A stretch of 45,345 bases of DNA from NCBI GenBank assembly GCA_027858955.1, contig JAQIBR010000110.1, positions 1 through 45,345 on the forward strand, read 5' to 3'. The stretch is from Bacteroidales bacterium (GTDB lineage: Bacteria > Bacteroidota > Bacteroidia > Bacteroidales > UBA12170). Of this stretch, positions 32,211-40,243 are shown in pieces. Below the pieces are notes generated by a model. It made no database searches, was not told the origin of the DNA, and was given only the letters and a program-made list of their open reading frames with translations. Positions within the stretch are counted from its first letter, which is position 1. Every line of letters starts with the position of its first letter. The position numbers and the translations under genes are program-made.

Positions 32211-33596
32211 CTATTTTCTCACTTTCTTAATAAAGTCTTCCACTTCGGGCACACCTCCTTGGAAAACTAAATAGCCATTATAAGGCTCACGTGAAGTAAT
32301 TTCATCGTTAATAGGAGTAAGCATTATTTTTTTTACTTCTTCAGGGTCTTCTGTTTGCCCAAGCGCCCAACCCAATTTAATGTATGCAACTTCGGGCAAC
32401 ATATTTCCTGCGGGAATAACTCCCATAGCCAACATATCACGGCCTGTATCATATACAAACATATGAACATAACCCCAAAGAGTTTGTAGAGTCATATAAA
32501 TTGAAACGCCTTTTTTATATGCTCTTTCTATGGCGGGGTATAGTTCTTTATTTACATGTCCTAATCCTGTTCCGACAATTATTATTCCTTTATAACCGGC
32601 ATCTGTCATGGCATCTAAAACATCGGGTTTCATAGCGGGGTAATAATAAAGCATAGTTACTTTATCGCTGAAAAAAGGCGAAATTTTCACGTTTTTGTCT
32701 TTGCGCCTATGATTGTATTCTTTTTTAATGAGTTTTATTTCACCACGCCTTACCATTGCTAAAGGTGTATCACCAATTGTACGAAATGTTGACCGATAAG
32801 AAGAATGCATTTTGCGTACACGAGTTCCTTTATGAAGTAGAGCATAATCATCTGAAGTCGGGCCAAACATACATACCATCACTTCGGCAATATCGCTGTG
32901 CCCTGCGGTATGCATAGCATGTATAAGATTCAGTGCTGCATCTGAGCTAGGTCGATCAGACGAACGCTGAGAACCTACCAAAACAATAGGAACCGGCGAA
33001 TTTTGAATCATAAAAGTAAGAGCAGCTCCCGTATGGTGCAAAGTATCCGTTCCGTGCCCAATAACAATTCCGTCGACACCTTTTTCAATTTCACGACCAA
33101 TTGCTTTTGCTAAGGCGATATATTGATTAGGGCCCATATTTTCGGAAAAAACTGCAAAGACTTTTTCTGTTTCAAGATTACATATTTCTGCCAATTCGGG
33201 AACGGCGCCATATAATTCGCCAGGTGAAAACGCAGGAATGACAGCACCTGTTCTGTAATCTAATCGCGAAGCTATAGTTCCTCCGGTACCAAATAATTTC
33301 ACTTTTGGCAAACCCTGCGTTACAGGAAATTCTTTTTCAGGAATTTTATAGTTGGCCTTCTTATAACCTGTTTCTTTCATCAATATAATCGTCTGAATAT
33401 CAATACCAATATTGTAACCGGTTGGTATTTTCATAACAATATGTTGGTCGTCGTCATTTTCTGCCCGCGGCAAAACTGTTCCAGTAAAATTCCCACGACT
33501 GGTTTCCACATCAGCTTGACCCCAAACACGAACCTGAAATTTTTTCAGAATTTGCAATGATTCTCCTTTGTATCCTTGAAATATATCGTCTGTCAT
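32211..33596 (-). CDS. gatD: Glutamyl-tRNA(Gln) amidotransferase subunit D (archaeal-type)
   Basis: GatD is the asparaginase-like subunit that frees ammonia for converting Glu-tRNA(Gln) to Gln-tRNA(Gln). Residues 1-95 form the small GatD-specific N-terminal domain (GNFTGTVLP, IPTGYNIGID), which plain asparaginases lack. The catalytic domain has Thr107 in TGGTIAS, Thr183-Asp184 in GHGTDTLHHT, the GatD-like SQRSSDRPSSDA (209-220) and Lys263 in VRKMHSS. These match the GatD catalytic Thr-Thr-Asp-Lys set. The length of 461 fits archaeal GatD (about 435-445). The next gene upstream is gatE, which makes a plain asparaginase unlikely. Confidence 0.9.
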   Translation of the reverse strand: MTDDIFQGYKGESLQILKKFQVRVWGQADVETSRGNFTGTVLPRAENDDDQHIVMKIPTGYNIGIDIQTIILMKETGYKKANYKIPEKEFPVTQGLPKVKLFGTGGTIASRLDYRTGAVIPAFSPGELYGAVPELAEICNLETEKVFAVFSENMGPNQYIALAKAIGREIEKGVDGIVIGHGTDTLHHTGAALTFMIQNSPVPIVLVGSQRSSDRPSSDAALNLIHAMHTAGHSDIAEVMVCMFGPTSDDYALLHKGTRVRKMHSSYRSTFRTIGDTPLAMVRRGEIKLIKKEYNHRRKDKNVKISPFFSDKVTMLYYYPAMKPDVLDAMTDAGYKGIIIVGTGLGHVNKELYPAIERAYKKGVSIYMTLQTLWGYVHMFVYDTGRDMLAMGVIPAGNMLPEVAYIKLGWALGQTEDPEEVKKIMLTPINDEITSREPYNGYLVFQGGVPEVEDFIKKVRK

Positions 33597-33647
33597 TCTG
33601 TTTTCTTTTGTTATTCCTGTGCTTGATTTAAAATATTGAACATCATC

Positions 33648-33772
33648 GAAAAGTTAATGTTAGCCACTAATGCACGAATGAATAAAATGTAACTTGTCTA
33701 TTGCAATGCCATTTCACTAAAATATATAATACTTTTAATTCGTGTATTCGTGGCCTTTATTGTTAACTTTTC
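33648..33772. repeat. Long imperfect inverted repeat between gatE and gatD
   Basis: The left arm (GAAAAGTTAATGTTAGCCAC...CACGAATGAA, about 33648-33683) and right arm (TTAATTCGTG...GTGGCC...TTAACTTTTC, about 33735-33772) pair approximately. Shared words are GAAAAGTTAA, GCCAC and CACGAAT. It fills most of the 196-nt gap between the two subunit genes and would lie in their mRNA if they are cotranscribed. Confidence 0.75.
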
Positions 33773-33792
33773 ATGGCATTATATTCTGATAT

Positions 33793-35772
33793 TTAATCTA
33801 CTCGTTTACAAACCAAATTAACCTCTTTTTGCAAATCTGCCAGTGCGATATTTCCTAAAGCTAATTTACGTAGCTGTCCCATAATCCAATTTTGTGCATT
33901 ATTGCTGTTTTGATTTATTCCAATCTGCTTAAATTTTTCTTTCAAAAAATGAACCTGATCTAAGATCTGAGTTCGTTTTACTTTTTTAAATTTAATACCT
34001 ATTAACACCGAATCGAACTGCATTTTTGGATGTTCGAAAAGTAATTTTAGCATTTCTTCGGCAATTTCCAATTCTATTTTTTTATCAATCAAATACTTAA
34101 ACAAATTAAAAATCAGTTTATATTTAAAATTGCCTCCGCGATTAAAATGACCTTCAATAAATTTCAGTCGATAACCGAGAAAATTACCCATATACTTTGG
34201 ATCGATATTCAGTTTCTCCTTTATCTCCAATATCAACGGAAAGAGATTATTCGTAAAAAGATAAGCGTAAGTGTCTTCCGAAACGCCCCATTCTTTAAGT
34301 TGATTATAGCGTTCAATAACATCTGAAGGCAAATCTTTATTTAGATTTTCAATATAATCATTTGCCAACGGAATAGGAGCCGAATCCGTATCAGGGTACA
34401 TACGATCTGCACCTGGCAGAACTCGTTCAAAAATTGTAGTACCGTTTTCAAACGATTTCCTAGTTTCCGGAGGAACTCCATCAAATGCCATTAAGCATCT
34501 TTCTTCAATTGTTTCAAAAGCAGTTTTGATATCTTCCTTTGGGCCCCAAAAAACTAGTTGTGCATCGTCATTGTCAGCTTTTAGTATTTTCCTAATCTTA
34601 TTAAAATCATCTTCGGATATTATTATATCTTGACTTTCGGAATCCGTCATATTAGGCTCTTCCAAGCAGGCAATTACCTTTAATCTATCAGTAATCTCAT
34701 CGGCAAAAACTTTTCCAGGCTGAGTAAAATGCGAAAGTATTTTGTTGAATTTAGGTAAGTTAACTGCAAAAATTTGAAATTCTTTTTCGTTCGCAAAATC
34801 AATTTCTTTACTTGGTAATTGAAACAGGTAATAATTAATTTCTTCGGAATTCATTTTCCAATCGGCTTTAGCAATTCTTGCTTTTATTTCTTTTTGAATT
34901 TGTAATAATGCCCATTGTCTATATGCTTCAACATGTGTTAGTTCGGGAATCCAACGTGAATGAGAAACGCCTTTTATTTCTACACGCGTGCCGCCTCTAC
35001 AGCTTACGTTTACGTCTTGTCGTCCTGCCCCAATTCCTGTTCTAACCAATCCCGTACTACGATTTAAAAAACGAATATAATCGCAAGCTTCTTTTACTTC
35101 ATCGGGATTTACCATATCGGGATAAGTCACGGTCTCAATTAAGGGCATTCCCAAACGATCGGTTCTGTATATTCTTTGATGACGGATATCGGAAACTTCG
35201 CGACAGCTATCTTCTTCTATACTTAATTGAATGAGTTTTACGATTTTGTTTTTTAATGGAATTTCACCTTCCACTCCCAAAATAGCTGTTCTTTGGAAAC
35301 CTGTGGGAATACTTCCATCAAGGTACTGTTTTCGAGTAATATGCACCTCACCCACTATATTCAATTTCGATAGCAAAGAAATTTTTAAAGCAATTTCTAA
35401 TGCGTCTCTATTTATCGGAAATGGTGGAGTATCATCAACTTCGTAAGTACAGGCAGTTTCATTTTTAAGTCGATAAGTAATTTCTTTTCGAGTTTTGAAT
35501 TCCATCAGTGCCGTGCCGTCATACTCTCCCAACTCACTGAGTGTCGGTCGCATATGGCGAATAACTTCCGCATCATAATCATCGTGCTTTTGATACTGCC
35601 CAGCAGGGCAATGGCAAAATAGCTTTTCTTTGGTAAGTAGTTGTTGGTGCACTTCTAATCCCGACATAAAACCAATGCGATCGTAATCGGCCTGAACAGC
35701 TTTTTTACGTTCGACATAACCGGCGGTTTTTTTTGTGCTTTGATAGTTCTTTAAAGGATCGAACTTTTTCAT
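33793..35772 (-). CDS. gatE: Glutamyl-tRNA(Gln) amidotransferase subunit E (archaeal-type)
   Basis: GatE is the GatB-related kinase/amidotransferase subunit. The 659-residue protein has the GatB/E core entry IGFMSGLEVHQQLLTKEKLFC (from about 33) and the segment YEVDDTPPFPINRDALEIAL. It also has the nucleotide and metal region GIGAGRQDVNVS with GGTRVEIKGVSH. From about 360 to 460 it carries an inserted domain like the GAD domain of aspartyl-tRNA synthetase (AFDGVPPETRKSF, ERVLPGADRMYPDTDSAPIP). That insert marks GatE and is absent from GatB (about 475 residues). A helical YqeY-like tail ends the protein. It precedes gatD in the same direction by 196 nt. Confidence 0.92.
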   Translation of the reverse strand: MKKFDPLKNYQSTKKTAGYVERKKAVQADYDRIGFMSGLEVHQQLLTKEKLFCHCPAGQYQKHDDYDAEVIRHMRPTLSELGEYDGTALMEFKTRKEITYRLKNETACTYEVDDTPPFPINRDALEIALKISLLSKLNIVGEVHITRKQYLDGSIPTGFQRTAILGVEGEIPLKNKIVKLIQLSIEEDSCREVSDIRHQRIYRTDRLGMPLIETVTYPDMVNPDEVKEACDYIRFLNRSTGLVRTGIGAGRQDVNVSCRGGTRVEIKGVSHSRWIPELTHVEAYRQWALLQIQKEIKARIAKADWKMNSEEINYYLFQLPSKEIDFANEKEFQIFAVNLPKFNKILSHFTQPGKVFADEITDRLKVIACLEEPNMTDSESQDIIISEDDFNKIRKILKADNDDAQLVFWGPKEDIKTAFETIEERCLMAFDGVPPETRKSFENGTTIFERVLPGADRMYPDTDSAPIPLANDYIENLNKDLPSDVIERYNQLKEWGVSEDTYAYLFTNNLFPLILEIKEKLNIDPKYMGNFLGYRLKFIEGHFNRGGNFKYKLIFNLFKYLIDKKIELEIAEEMLKLLFEHPKMQFDSVLIGIKFKKVKRTQILDQVHFLKEKFKQIGINQNSNNAQNWIMGQLRKLALGNIALADLQKEVNLVCKRVD

Positions 35773-35850
35773 TTTTAGAGTGTTTTACCTGAATATCGAT
35801 TTTAACCGAAATTATTCAAAATCTAGGTTTGAGTTTACGTTTATGTGGCT

Positions 35851-35858
35851 CAAATGTA
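35851..35858 (-). promoter_or_regulatory. -7 promoter box of gatE
   Basis: On the minus strand TACATTTG matches TAnnTTTG, 78 nt before the gatE ATG. Confidence 0.55.
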
Positions 35859-35907
35859 GGGAATTTAATTTATTATAATCATCTAAATCGGCTTAAAAAC
35901 AAATTTA

Positions 35908-36020
35908 TCACAAAGTCGCACAAAGTAACTACACTAAGGAACACAAAGGAAAAATAGGATATAAAACCTTTGTGTACCTTAGTGATATCCTTCGTGTTTA
36001 CCTCGTGTTTACTTCGTGGT
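35908..36020. repeat. Word-repeat inverted element upstream of the exonuclease gene
   Basis: The core is an inverted pair of 18 bp with one mismatch: CACTAAGGAACACAAAGG (35932-35949) and CCTTTGTGTACCTTAGTG (35967-35984), with a 17-nt loop. It is surrounded by repeated CACAAAG and CGTGTTTAC words. It occupies part of the 312-nt divergent gap between gatE and the exonuclease/GIY-YIG gene. Confidence 0.75.
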
Positions 36021-36061
36021 AAAAACCTTAAAAAGTAAAATCTATTTAATTGGTTTTTTCT

Positions 36062-36069
36062 TATTTTTG
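36062..36069 (+). promoter_or_regulatory. -7 promoter box of the exonuclease/GIY-YIG gene
   Basis: TATTTTTG matches TAnnTTTG, 15 nt before the ATG at 36085. It falls inside a possible N-terminal extension of the reading frame, so the short start is favoured. Confidence 0.5.
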
Positions 36070-36084
36070 ACGAAAGTCTTTTTT

Positions 36085-37434
36085 ATGTACGCCATCATAG
36101 ATGTTGAAACAACAGGAGTAAATGCAAAAAGCGATCGCTTAACCGAAATTGCAATCATCATTTTTGATGGAGAGAAAATTGTAAAAGAGTTCTCAAGCCT
36201 TATCAATCCTGAATGTAAAATCCCTTATCGGATTACTCAAATGACAGGGATTAATAATAAAATGGTTGAAAATGCTCCAAAGTTTTATGAGCTTGCTAAA
36301 GATATTGTTGAGATAACTGAAGGCGTCACTTTTGTGGCTCATAATGCCGCATTTGATTATCGGTTTATTCGCGCAGAATTTGAAAGTCTCGGCTATAATT
36401 TCGAACGTAAAACATTGGATACAATCAAGTTGGCACGTAAATTTATTCCAGGATTAAGAAGTTATAGTTTAGGGAATTTATGTGCTGATATCGGGATTGA
36501 AATAAACAATCGCCACCGTGCAATGGGTGATGCTCAAGCAACAACAGAATTGTTTAAACGAATTTATCAATACAATCCTGATTTGGACGGGGTTTCTTTA
36601 AAAGGATTGCATTTCAATTTAACAAAAGAAAAAATCGATTCTCTTCCTCAAGAAACTGGAGTATATTACTTCTACAATGATAATAAAGAATTGATTTATG
36701 TGGGAAAAAGTACAAATATTCACAGTCGGATTATTTCACATTTAAACAATACAACTTCAAAAAAGGCATTGGAAATGAAAAATCGAATTGCCGATGTTGA
36801 TTATGAACTTTGTGGAAGTGATCTAGTTGCCCTATTGTTAGAATCTGACGAAATAAAGAAGAATCTCCCAATCTATAATCGGGCACAAAGAAGAAGTTTA
36901 CATACTTGGGGATTATATTTTTACGAGAACGAAGAAGGTTACAGCTGTTTTACAATCGAACGTGCTAAAAATACGACTGACACGCCTTTGACTTTATTCT
37001 CTTCAAAGATTCAAGCGCAGGAACAGCTTTTTCTACTTACCGAAAATTATGAACTTTGTCAGAAACTAAATGGTTTGTACCATAATTCCGGGGCTTGTTT
37101 TCAGTACGGAATTAAACTTTGCAAAGGAGCTTGTATAGGCAAAGAAAATACTGAAGATTACAATTTAAGAGTGGATCAAATTAAAAACTATTTTTCACTT
37201 GATCACGATAATTTAATTTTGGTTGATAAAGGCCGATCGAAAGATGAAAAGGCCATTGTAATAATAGAAGAAGGAAGTTATCGAGGATTTGGTTATGTCG
37301 ATGAAAATGTTTTAAATCAGTTGCCAGAAGTTATAAAATCAGGAATAATAAATTATGTTAATAATCGTGATACACAAAGCATTATACGATCTTATTTAAG
37401 ACGAAAAAAAGTTGAACAGATAATATATTTTTAA
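36085..37434 (+). CDS. DnaQ-like 3'-5' exonuclease fused to a UvrC-type GIY-YIG nuclease domain
   Basis: The 449-residue protein begins with a DEDDh exonuclease domain: AIIDVETTG (Asp6, Glu8), VAHNAAFDYRFI and HRAMGDAQATTELF. From about residue 190 it has a GIY-YIG domain with GVYYFYNDNKEL, YVGKSTNIHSRI and the later ESDEIKKNLPIYN (Glu of the active site), as in UvrC N-terminal domains and Cho. The C-terminal part (about 310-449) has a Cys cluster (SGACFQYGIKLCKGACIG) resembling the UvrC/Cho Cys region. This architecture is known in several phyla and is suspected to act in DNA repair. The ATG at 36085 is chosen because the -7 box lies at 36062-36069 and a longer start would add an untypical hydrophobic N-terminus. 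Confidence 0.87.
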   Translation: MYAIIDVETTGVNAKSDRLTEIAIIIFDGEKIVKEFSSLINPECKIPYRITQMTGINNKMVENAPKFYELAKDIVEITEGVTFVAHNAAFDYRFIRAEFESLGYNFERKTLDTIKLARKFIPGLRSYSLGNLCADIGIEINNRHRAMGDAQATTELFKRIYQYNPDLDGVSLKGLHFNLTKEKIDSLPQETGVYYFYNDNKELIYVGKSTNIHSRIISHLNNTTSKKALEMKNRIADVDYELCGSDLVALLLESDEIKKNLPIYNRAQRRSLHTWGLYFYENEEGYSCFTIERAKNTTDTPLTLFSSKIQAQEQLFLLTENYELCQKLNGLYHNSGACFQYGIKLCKGACIGKENTEDYNLRVDQIKNYFSLDHDNLILVDKGRSKDEKAIVIIEEGSYRGFGYVDENVLNQLPEVIKSGIINYVNNRDTQSIIRSYLRRKKVEQIIYF

Positions 37435-37470
37435 CTATTGAATCACTTTGGAGCTGAAAAAAAATAAAAA

Positions 37471-37550
37471 TGCCACTAGAACTAAAAGGCATCAAATTCC
37501 ACTAGCTTTTAATATGTGTTTTTTTGGTGGAATTTTGTGCTTTGGTGGCA
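37471..37550. repeat. Inverted repeat TGCCAC...GTGGCA between exonuclease and cyclophilin genes
   Basis: TGCCAC (37471-37476) pairs with GTGGCA (37545-37550), and AAATTCCAC (about 37494-37502) with GTGGAATTT (about 37527-37535). The arms are separated by irregular A-rich filler, as in the other word-repeat elements. I see no promoter box of good quality in the 157-nt gap. Confidence 0.65.
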
Positions 37551-37591
37551 AAATAAATTATTGAACAAATCAAATAAAAATTAAACATATT

Positions 37592-38188
37592 ATGAAAAAA
37601 ACATTTCTAATCTTACTATCAATTTTTGCACTAATTATAGCCATAACAGGCTTATTTCTTTCATTTCAAAATGAAAATCCATCAATTGTAATTGAAACTG
37701 AAGTAGGCGATATAGTAGTTGAACTCTATTTGGATAAAGCTCCTATCACGGCAACAAATTTTCTAAAATATGTTGATGAAAACAGGCTGGAAGAAGCAAC
37801 TTTTTATCGCACGGTAAGAGTTGATAATCAACCAAATAGCAAAGTTAAAATAGATGTTATTCAGGGTGGATTATATGAAGACAATCATCCAATGATGCTA
37901 GATCCGATTGTTCATGAGAATACAGAAGTGACAGGAATTAAACATTTGGATGGTGTTATTTCGATGGCTCGCTACGGTCCGGGCACAGCGACTTCTGAAT
38001 TTTTTATCTGTGTTGGAGACCAACCTAAACTCGATTTTGGCGGAAATCGCAATAGTGATGGTGCGGGTTATGCAACTTTCGGAAAAGTTACTAGGGGAAT
38101 GGATGTCGTTCACTTAATTCATCAAGCGCATGCCGAAGGTCAATATCATAACCCGAGAATTAAAATCTTATCCATTAAAAGGAAATAA
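37592..38188 (+). CDS. Cyclophilin-type peptidyl-prolyl cis-trans isomerase
   Basis: The 198-residue protein has an N-terminal membrane anchor or signal segment (residues 3-25). The cyclophilin domain begins IVIETEVGDIVVELYLDKAP and has the substrate-site residues in FYRTVR (Arg) and GPGTATSEFFICVGDQPKLD (the Gln/Phe region is partly altered). The canonical FHRVIxxFMxQGG segment reads FYRTVRVDN...DVIQGG, so the active-site loop is somewhat divergent, as in many periplasmic bacterial PPIases. It likely assists folding in the periplasm. It is monocistronic. Confidence 0.88.
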   Translation: MKKTFLILLSIFALIIAITGLFLSFQNENPSIVIETEVGDIVVELYLDKAPITATNFLKYVDENRLEEATFYRTVRVDNQPNSKVKIDVIQGGLYEDNHPMMLDPIVHENTEVTGIKHLDGVISMARYGPGTATSEFFICVGDQPKLDFGGNRNSDGAGYATFGKVTRGMDVVHLIHQAHAEGQYHNPRIKILSIKRK

Positions 38189-38193
38189 AAAGA

Positions 38194-38845
38194 CTAATTA
38201 AAATTAGTAAGCAGAAATTTTCTAATATGCATATGTTCCACTCCTTTGTAGTTTGAATCTGCAAAATCATCCATGGAAACTACAATCTTTCTATGATTAT
38301 CGGCAATTTTCAATAAGTTTCCAAATTCTCTCTCATGTACTTTTTCGTCAGGAATCATATAAGCAACTTGAATATAGATTGTTTTGCTACCCCTAATAGC
38401 AACAAAATCAATTTCTTTATCATCAAATTTCCCTATGTAGACTTCAAAATTATCCGTAATTAGTTTATTAAAAACAATATTTTCCAAAACCTTATTAATA
38501 TCTTTCATATTAAAAGTTTGGAGGGAGTTTCTAAGTCCTAAATCTGTAAAATAAAATTTATCGTTTATTTCAAATATTTTACGCCCTCTAATATCAAAGC
38601 GTTTCGCCTTTTTTATAAAAAAAGCATCTTCAAGAAATTGCAAGTATTCAAGAATTAATTTAGTAGAGATGTTAATGTTTTGTGATTTTAAAAAATCACT
38701 TATTCTTTTAGCTGAAAGCAAGCTACCAAGATTATCAGCTAAAAAATGGTTCAAACTTTCTAGGAAAGTGATATTCCTAATATTGTATCTTGCTACATAA
38801 GTAAAACTTTGTACGAATATACATAATATTTTACTTATAAGTAAA
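38194..38845 (-). pseudogene. Remnant of an AAA_14-DUF4143 ATPase (C-terminal half only)
   Basis: The frame from 38754 (TTG) to 38194 encodes 186 residues that match the DUF4143 half of AAA_14-DUF4143 ATPases: SLLSAKRISDFLKSQ, a winged-helix region, YFTDLGLRN and the nuclease-like tail IDFVAIRG...YIQVAYM. The typical joining sequence continues upstream of the TTG in the same frame (reading RYNIRNITFLES), back to a TAA near 38848. No ATG or plausible start is present. The ATP-binding half (Walker A/B) is entirely missing. So this is a 5'-truncated remnant, or a very atypical short protein from the TTG. Confidence 0.75.
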
Positions 38846-38846
38846 A
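38829..38846. promoter_or_regulatory. 18-bp perfect palindrome, operator-like
   Basis: TTTTACTTATAAGTAAAA is a perfect palindrome. Related words recur nearby: ATAAGTAAAACTTTG (about 38799-38813) and GTAAAATAGTTTAC (38861-38874). They lie at the broken 5' side of the DUF4143 remnant and may be what is left of its control region. Confidence 0.5.
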
Positions 38847-38909
38847 CTTATTTAGAAATAGTAAAATAGTTTACCTATACGTAATCTTTTATTAATTGAA
38901 ACCCGAAAT

Positions 38910-39920
38910 CTAAACCACAGATTTAGGTTTAAAAACATTCGATTTCATAAGAATATCAACGTATTGTGCTCGTTTATATGCGTAAGGATCTTTAATATTT
39001 TCGCGCGATAGTATGCCACGGAATTCATCTACAGTAGCATAATTATGCTTTTCCATCCAGACTTGAACATCGGCTAACATTTTGCTGATATGATTAATTC
39101 CATTTTTATAAAGTGTCGTTACAACTTGAACTACATCGGCACCTGCCAATAGCATTTTTATCATATCCTCTCCTTCCATTATACCAGTATTGGCAGCAAG
39201 GCTCATATTTACCTGCCCGGCTAAAAGTCCGACATAACGCAGAGGCAATCGACTTTCATCTGAAGTGGAAAAATTATAAGGAAAAACCATTTTCTGATTG
39301 TCAATATCAATATCAGGCTGGAATAATTTATTAAACATTACTACGGCATCAGCTCCTGATCCTTCTATCATATTAACCATACGTAAAGTATTGGTATAGA
39401 ATGGGCTGATCTTGACAGCTACAGGAATATTTACTGCTTCTTTTACATCGTGAATAATATTCAAATGTTCTTGCAGAACATCATGACCGCTCAAACCAAA
39501 TGGTTTTGGAGTAGAAAAGAAATTCAGCTCAATACCGTCAACGCCTGTTTTTTCAATTTCTTTGGCATAATCAACCCAAGTATATTTATAAACACAATTC
39601 AAGCTGGCAAAAACAGGAATATTTACAGCTTGTTTAGCTTTACGCAGATTTTCCAAAAACTCATGAGGCCCTATCTCCCCCATATCTGGAAATAAGGAAA
39701 TCATCTCAGCATTTCGCTCATTATAGGCATGTAATTCCTCATCGACTTCAAAATTCTCCATTTGAATTTGCTCTTCAAACAAAGATTTATATACGATTGC
39801 TCCTGCTCCTGCTGCTTCAATCTGTTTCAGATTTTCAATATCAGTTACCAAATTACTTGCACCGACTATCAAAGGATTTTTCAATTCGATGCCCATATAG
39901 TTTGTTTTTAATTCGGCCAT
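38910..39920 (-). CDS. Dihydroorotate dehydrogenase-like FMN protein
   Basis: The 336-residue TIM-barrel flavoprotein is related to class 1 dihydroorotate dehydrogenase: MGIELKNPLIVGASNL (N-terminal FMN region), the central VFASLNCVYKYTW, NIPVAVKISPFYTN and the C-terminal phosphate-binding region MLLAGADVVQVVTTLYKNG. The segment where DHOD has its catalytic Cys/Ser (N-x-S-C-P-N) reads ELNFFSTPKPF, so pyrimidine synthesis is doubtful. Genes of this kind commonly sit beside PFOR in anaerobes; here it is divergent from nifJ across a 323-nt promoter region. The ATG at 39920 is chosen because an upstream in-frame start would include the -7 box. Confidence 0.8.
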   Translation of the reverse strand: MAELKTNYMGIELKNPLIVGASNLVTDIENLKQIEAAGAGAIVYKSLFEEQIQMENFEVDEELHAYNERNAEMISLFPDMGEIGPHEFLENLRKAKQAVNIPVFASLNCVYKYTWVDYAKEIEKTGVDGIELNFFSTPKPFGLSGHDVLQEHLNIIHDVKEAVNIPVAVKISPFYTNTLRMVNMIEGSGADAVVMFNKLFQPDIDIDNQKMVFPYNFSTSDESRLPLRYVGLLAGQVNMSLAANTGIMEGEDMIKMLLAGADVVQVVTTLYKNGINHISKMLADVQVWMEKHNYATVDEFRGILSRENIKDPYAYKRAQYVDILMKSNVFKPKSVV

Positions 39921-39962
39921 ATTCTTATATTTTAATTGGTTTTTATTAATAATAAATATCGT

Positions 39963-39970
39963 CAAAGATA
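39963..39970 (-). promoter_or_regulatory. -7 promoter box of the DHOD-like gene
   Basis: On the minus strand TATCTTTG matches TAnnTTTG, 42 nt before the ATG at 39920. Confidence 0.6.
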
Positions 39971-40174
39971 CAAAATTAGACTTTCTAAATTTCATGTATA
40001 GGTATTTTATGTCCGAAATTATTTTCTACAGTTGATTAACATCTAAAATTTGCGGATTAGTGTGCTATTTTTTGCAAACGATTGAAGAAAATAAATTAAT
40101 TCATATCCTTTCTAAATTATCAATTTTACATCATTCTGGGGTCTCAATTCCTTATTCAAACAAATTTAAATTAG

Positions 40175-40182
40175 TACTTTTG
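40175..40182 (+). promoter_or_regulatory. -7 promoter box of nifJ
   Basis: TACTTTTG matches TAnnTTTG, 61 nt before the ATG. With the divergent box at 39970-39963 it forms the two-way promoter region 39921-40243, in which I see nothing else. Confidence 0.6.
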
Positions 40183-40243
40183 TACTCCTTTTCTAAGGAA
40201 ATACGTATTTCGTTAAAAATAAGAAAGTTAAATTAATTATAAA

